From Hyphomonas sp. (GTDB lineage Bacteria; Pseudomonadota; Alphaproteobacteria; Caulobacterales; Hyphomonadaceae): a stretch of 42,665 bases of DNA. Shown in pieces: positions 42,170-42,665 of this stretch. Position numbers and translations under genes: made by a program. Each line of letters begins with the position of its first letter. Position 1 is the stretch's first letter. The notes under the pieces are model-generated. The model ran no database searches and was not told where the DNA came from. It worked only from the letters and a program-made list of their open reading frames with translations. Location: NCBI GenBank assembly GCA_013791775.1, contig VMTE01000009.1, positions 1 to 42,665 of the forward strand, read 5' to 3'.

Positions 42170-42211
42170 ATGAAGCAGACATTGATCGTCGCGGCGCTGG
42201 TCCTTTCCTGA
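42170..42211 (+). pseudogene. Signal-peptide ORF cut by an early TGA
   Basis: GGAG nine bases before ATG 42170 leads MKQTLIVAALVLS, a typical signal-peptide start, which ends in TGA at 42209-42211. If that codon were read through, the frame continues NVSGIAGAETEEAG, a plausible cleavage region, then a Cys-containing tail SGACSRSFKCTGRYRRG before running antisense into acs. It looks like a small secreted protein gene with a nonsense mutation. No family recognised. The remaining bases to 42349 show nothing else. Confidence 0.4.
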
Positions 42212-42349
42212 AACGTCTCCGGGATCGCCGGAGCGGAGACCGAAGAAGCCGGATTGCGCAGCTTACCTTCCGAGATTCACTCGGGGGCCTGCTCACGGAG
42301 CTTCAAATGTACCGGCCGGTACAGGCGTGGACACAAAGCTCGGACATCA

Positions 42350-42665
42350 TCACCTGTTCTGGCGGTTCTCGATCAGGTCGGTGACGACTTCGGGGTCGGC
42401 GAGGGTGGAGGTGTCGCCGAGGCTGGCGAATTCGTTCTCGGCGATCTTGCGCAGGATGCGGCGCATGATCTTGCCGGAGCGGGTTTTCGGCAGGCCGGGG
42501 GCGAACTGGATCAGGTCCGGCGAGGCGATGGGGCCGATCTCGTTGCGGACGTGCTGGACGAGGTTCTTGCGCAGCGCGTCATCCGAGACGACGCCCTGGC
42601 GCAGCGTGACATAGGCGTAGATGCCCTGCCCCTTGATGTCGTGCGGATAGCCGACGACGGCGGCC
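42350..42665 (-). CDS. acs: Acetyl-CoA synthetase, C-terminal part (partial)
   Basis: The last 105 codons of an AMP-forming acetyl-CoA synthetase, entering from the right edge and ending at TGA 42352-42350. The frame reads [19 protein letters not shown], then [17 protein letters not shown] and [19 protein letters not shown], the C-terminal motif with the catalytic lysine that is regulated by acetylation. The enzyme makes acetyl-CoA from acetate, ATP and CoA. The N-terminal part is outside the window. Confidence 0.93.
   Translation of the reverse strand, partial: AAVVGYPHDIKGQGIYAYVTLRQGVVSDDALRKNLVQHVRNEIGPIASPDLIQFAPGLPKTRSGKIMRRILRKIAENEFASLGDTSTLADPEVVTDLIENRQNR

Overview
The window reads as GC-rich alphaproteobacterial DNA. 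Hyphomonadaceae or a close relative is my inference, from the ChvG/ChvI-type two-component system and the overall gene content; no marker gene settles it. It splits into two parts at a tRNA-Asp gene (20369-20445, minus strand).

Positions 1 to about 20370 are the right-hand part of an integrative and conjugative element (ICE). The left edge holds the first exon of an ardA antirestriction gene, which stops exactly where a group II intron-like 5' end begins. Next come a Fic-family protein with a winged-helix tail and an operator-like promoter, a GNAT-like protein, and a DUF6499-DUF2285 regulator of the FseA type. A compact conjugation operon follows (trbB-C-D-E-J-L-F-G-I, then DUF2274, DUF736 and a 65-residue protein), then a Xre-RES toxin-antitoxin pair. 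The cargo module is a divergent pair of transcription units. On the right is a MarR regulator with four C-terminal cysteines. On the left is a translationally coupled operon of protoglobin, exported His-rich protein, a 79-residue unknown, a CPGC redoxin and a 2OG-Fe dioxygenase. A perfect palindrome with 11-bp arms sits between them and covers candidate -10 elements of both promoters. The element ends with a tyrosine integrase abutting the 3' end of tRNA-Asp, the usual attachment site. The relaxase, the coupling protein and the other att site must lie to the left, outside the window.

From about 20450 on the window looks like ordinary chromosome: an AsmA-family protein; a membrane GGDEF-EAL protein; a sulfur amino-acid cluster (cysK, 3-mercaptopyruvate sulfurtransferase, cystathionine beta-lyase); a C13 (legumain-like) peptidase; a small lipoprotein; an NADP-dependent reductase; two tandem paralogous membrane proteins and a third membrane protein; polA followed by a cluster of palindromic repeats; chvI, then a frameshifted hydrolase, a DUF3995 protein, a cyclophilin and chvG; an exported protein; a leader-peptide ORF with an early stop; and the 3' end of acs.

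The most unusual items are the protoglobin/redoxin/dioxygenase operon with its Cys4 MarR regulator and palindrome, and the probable group II intron in ardA. The operon has several parts of unknown function and I do not recognise it as a described system.
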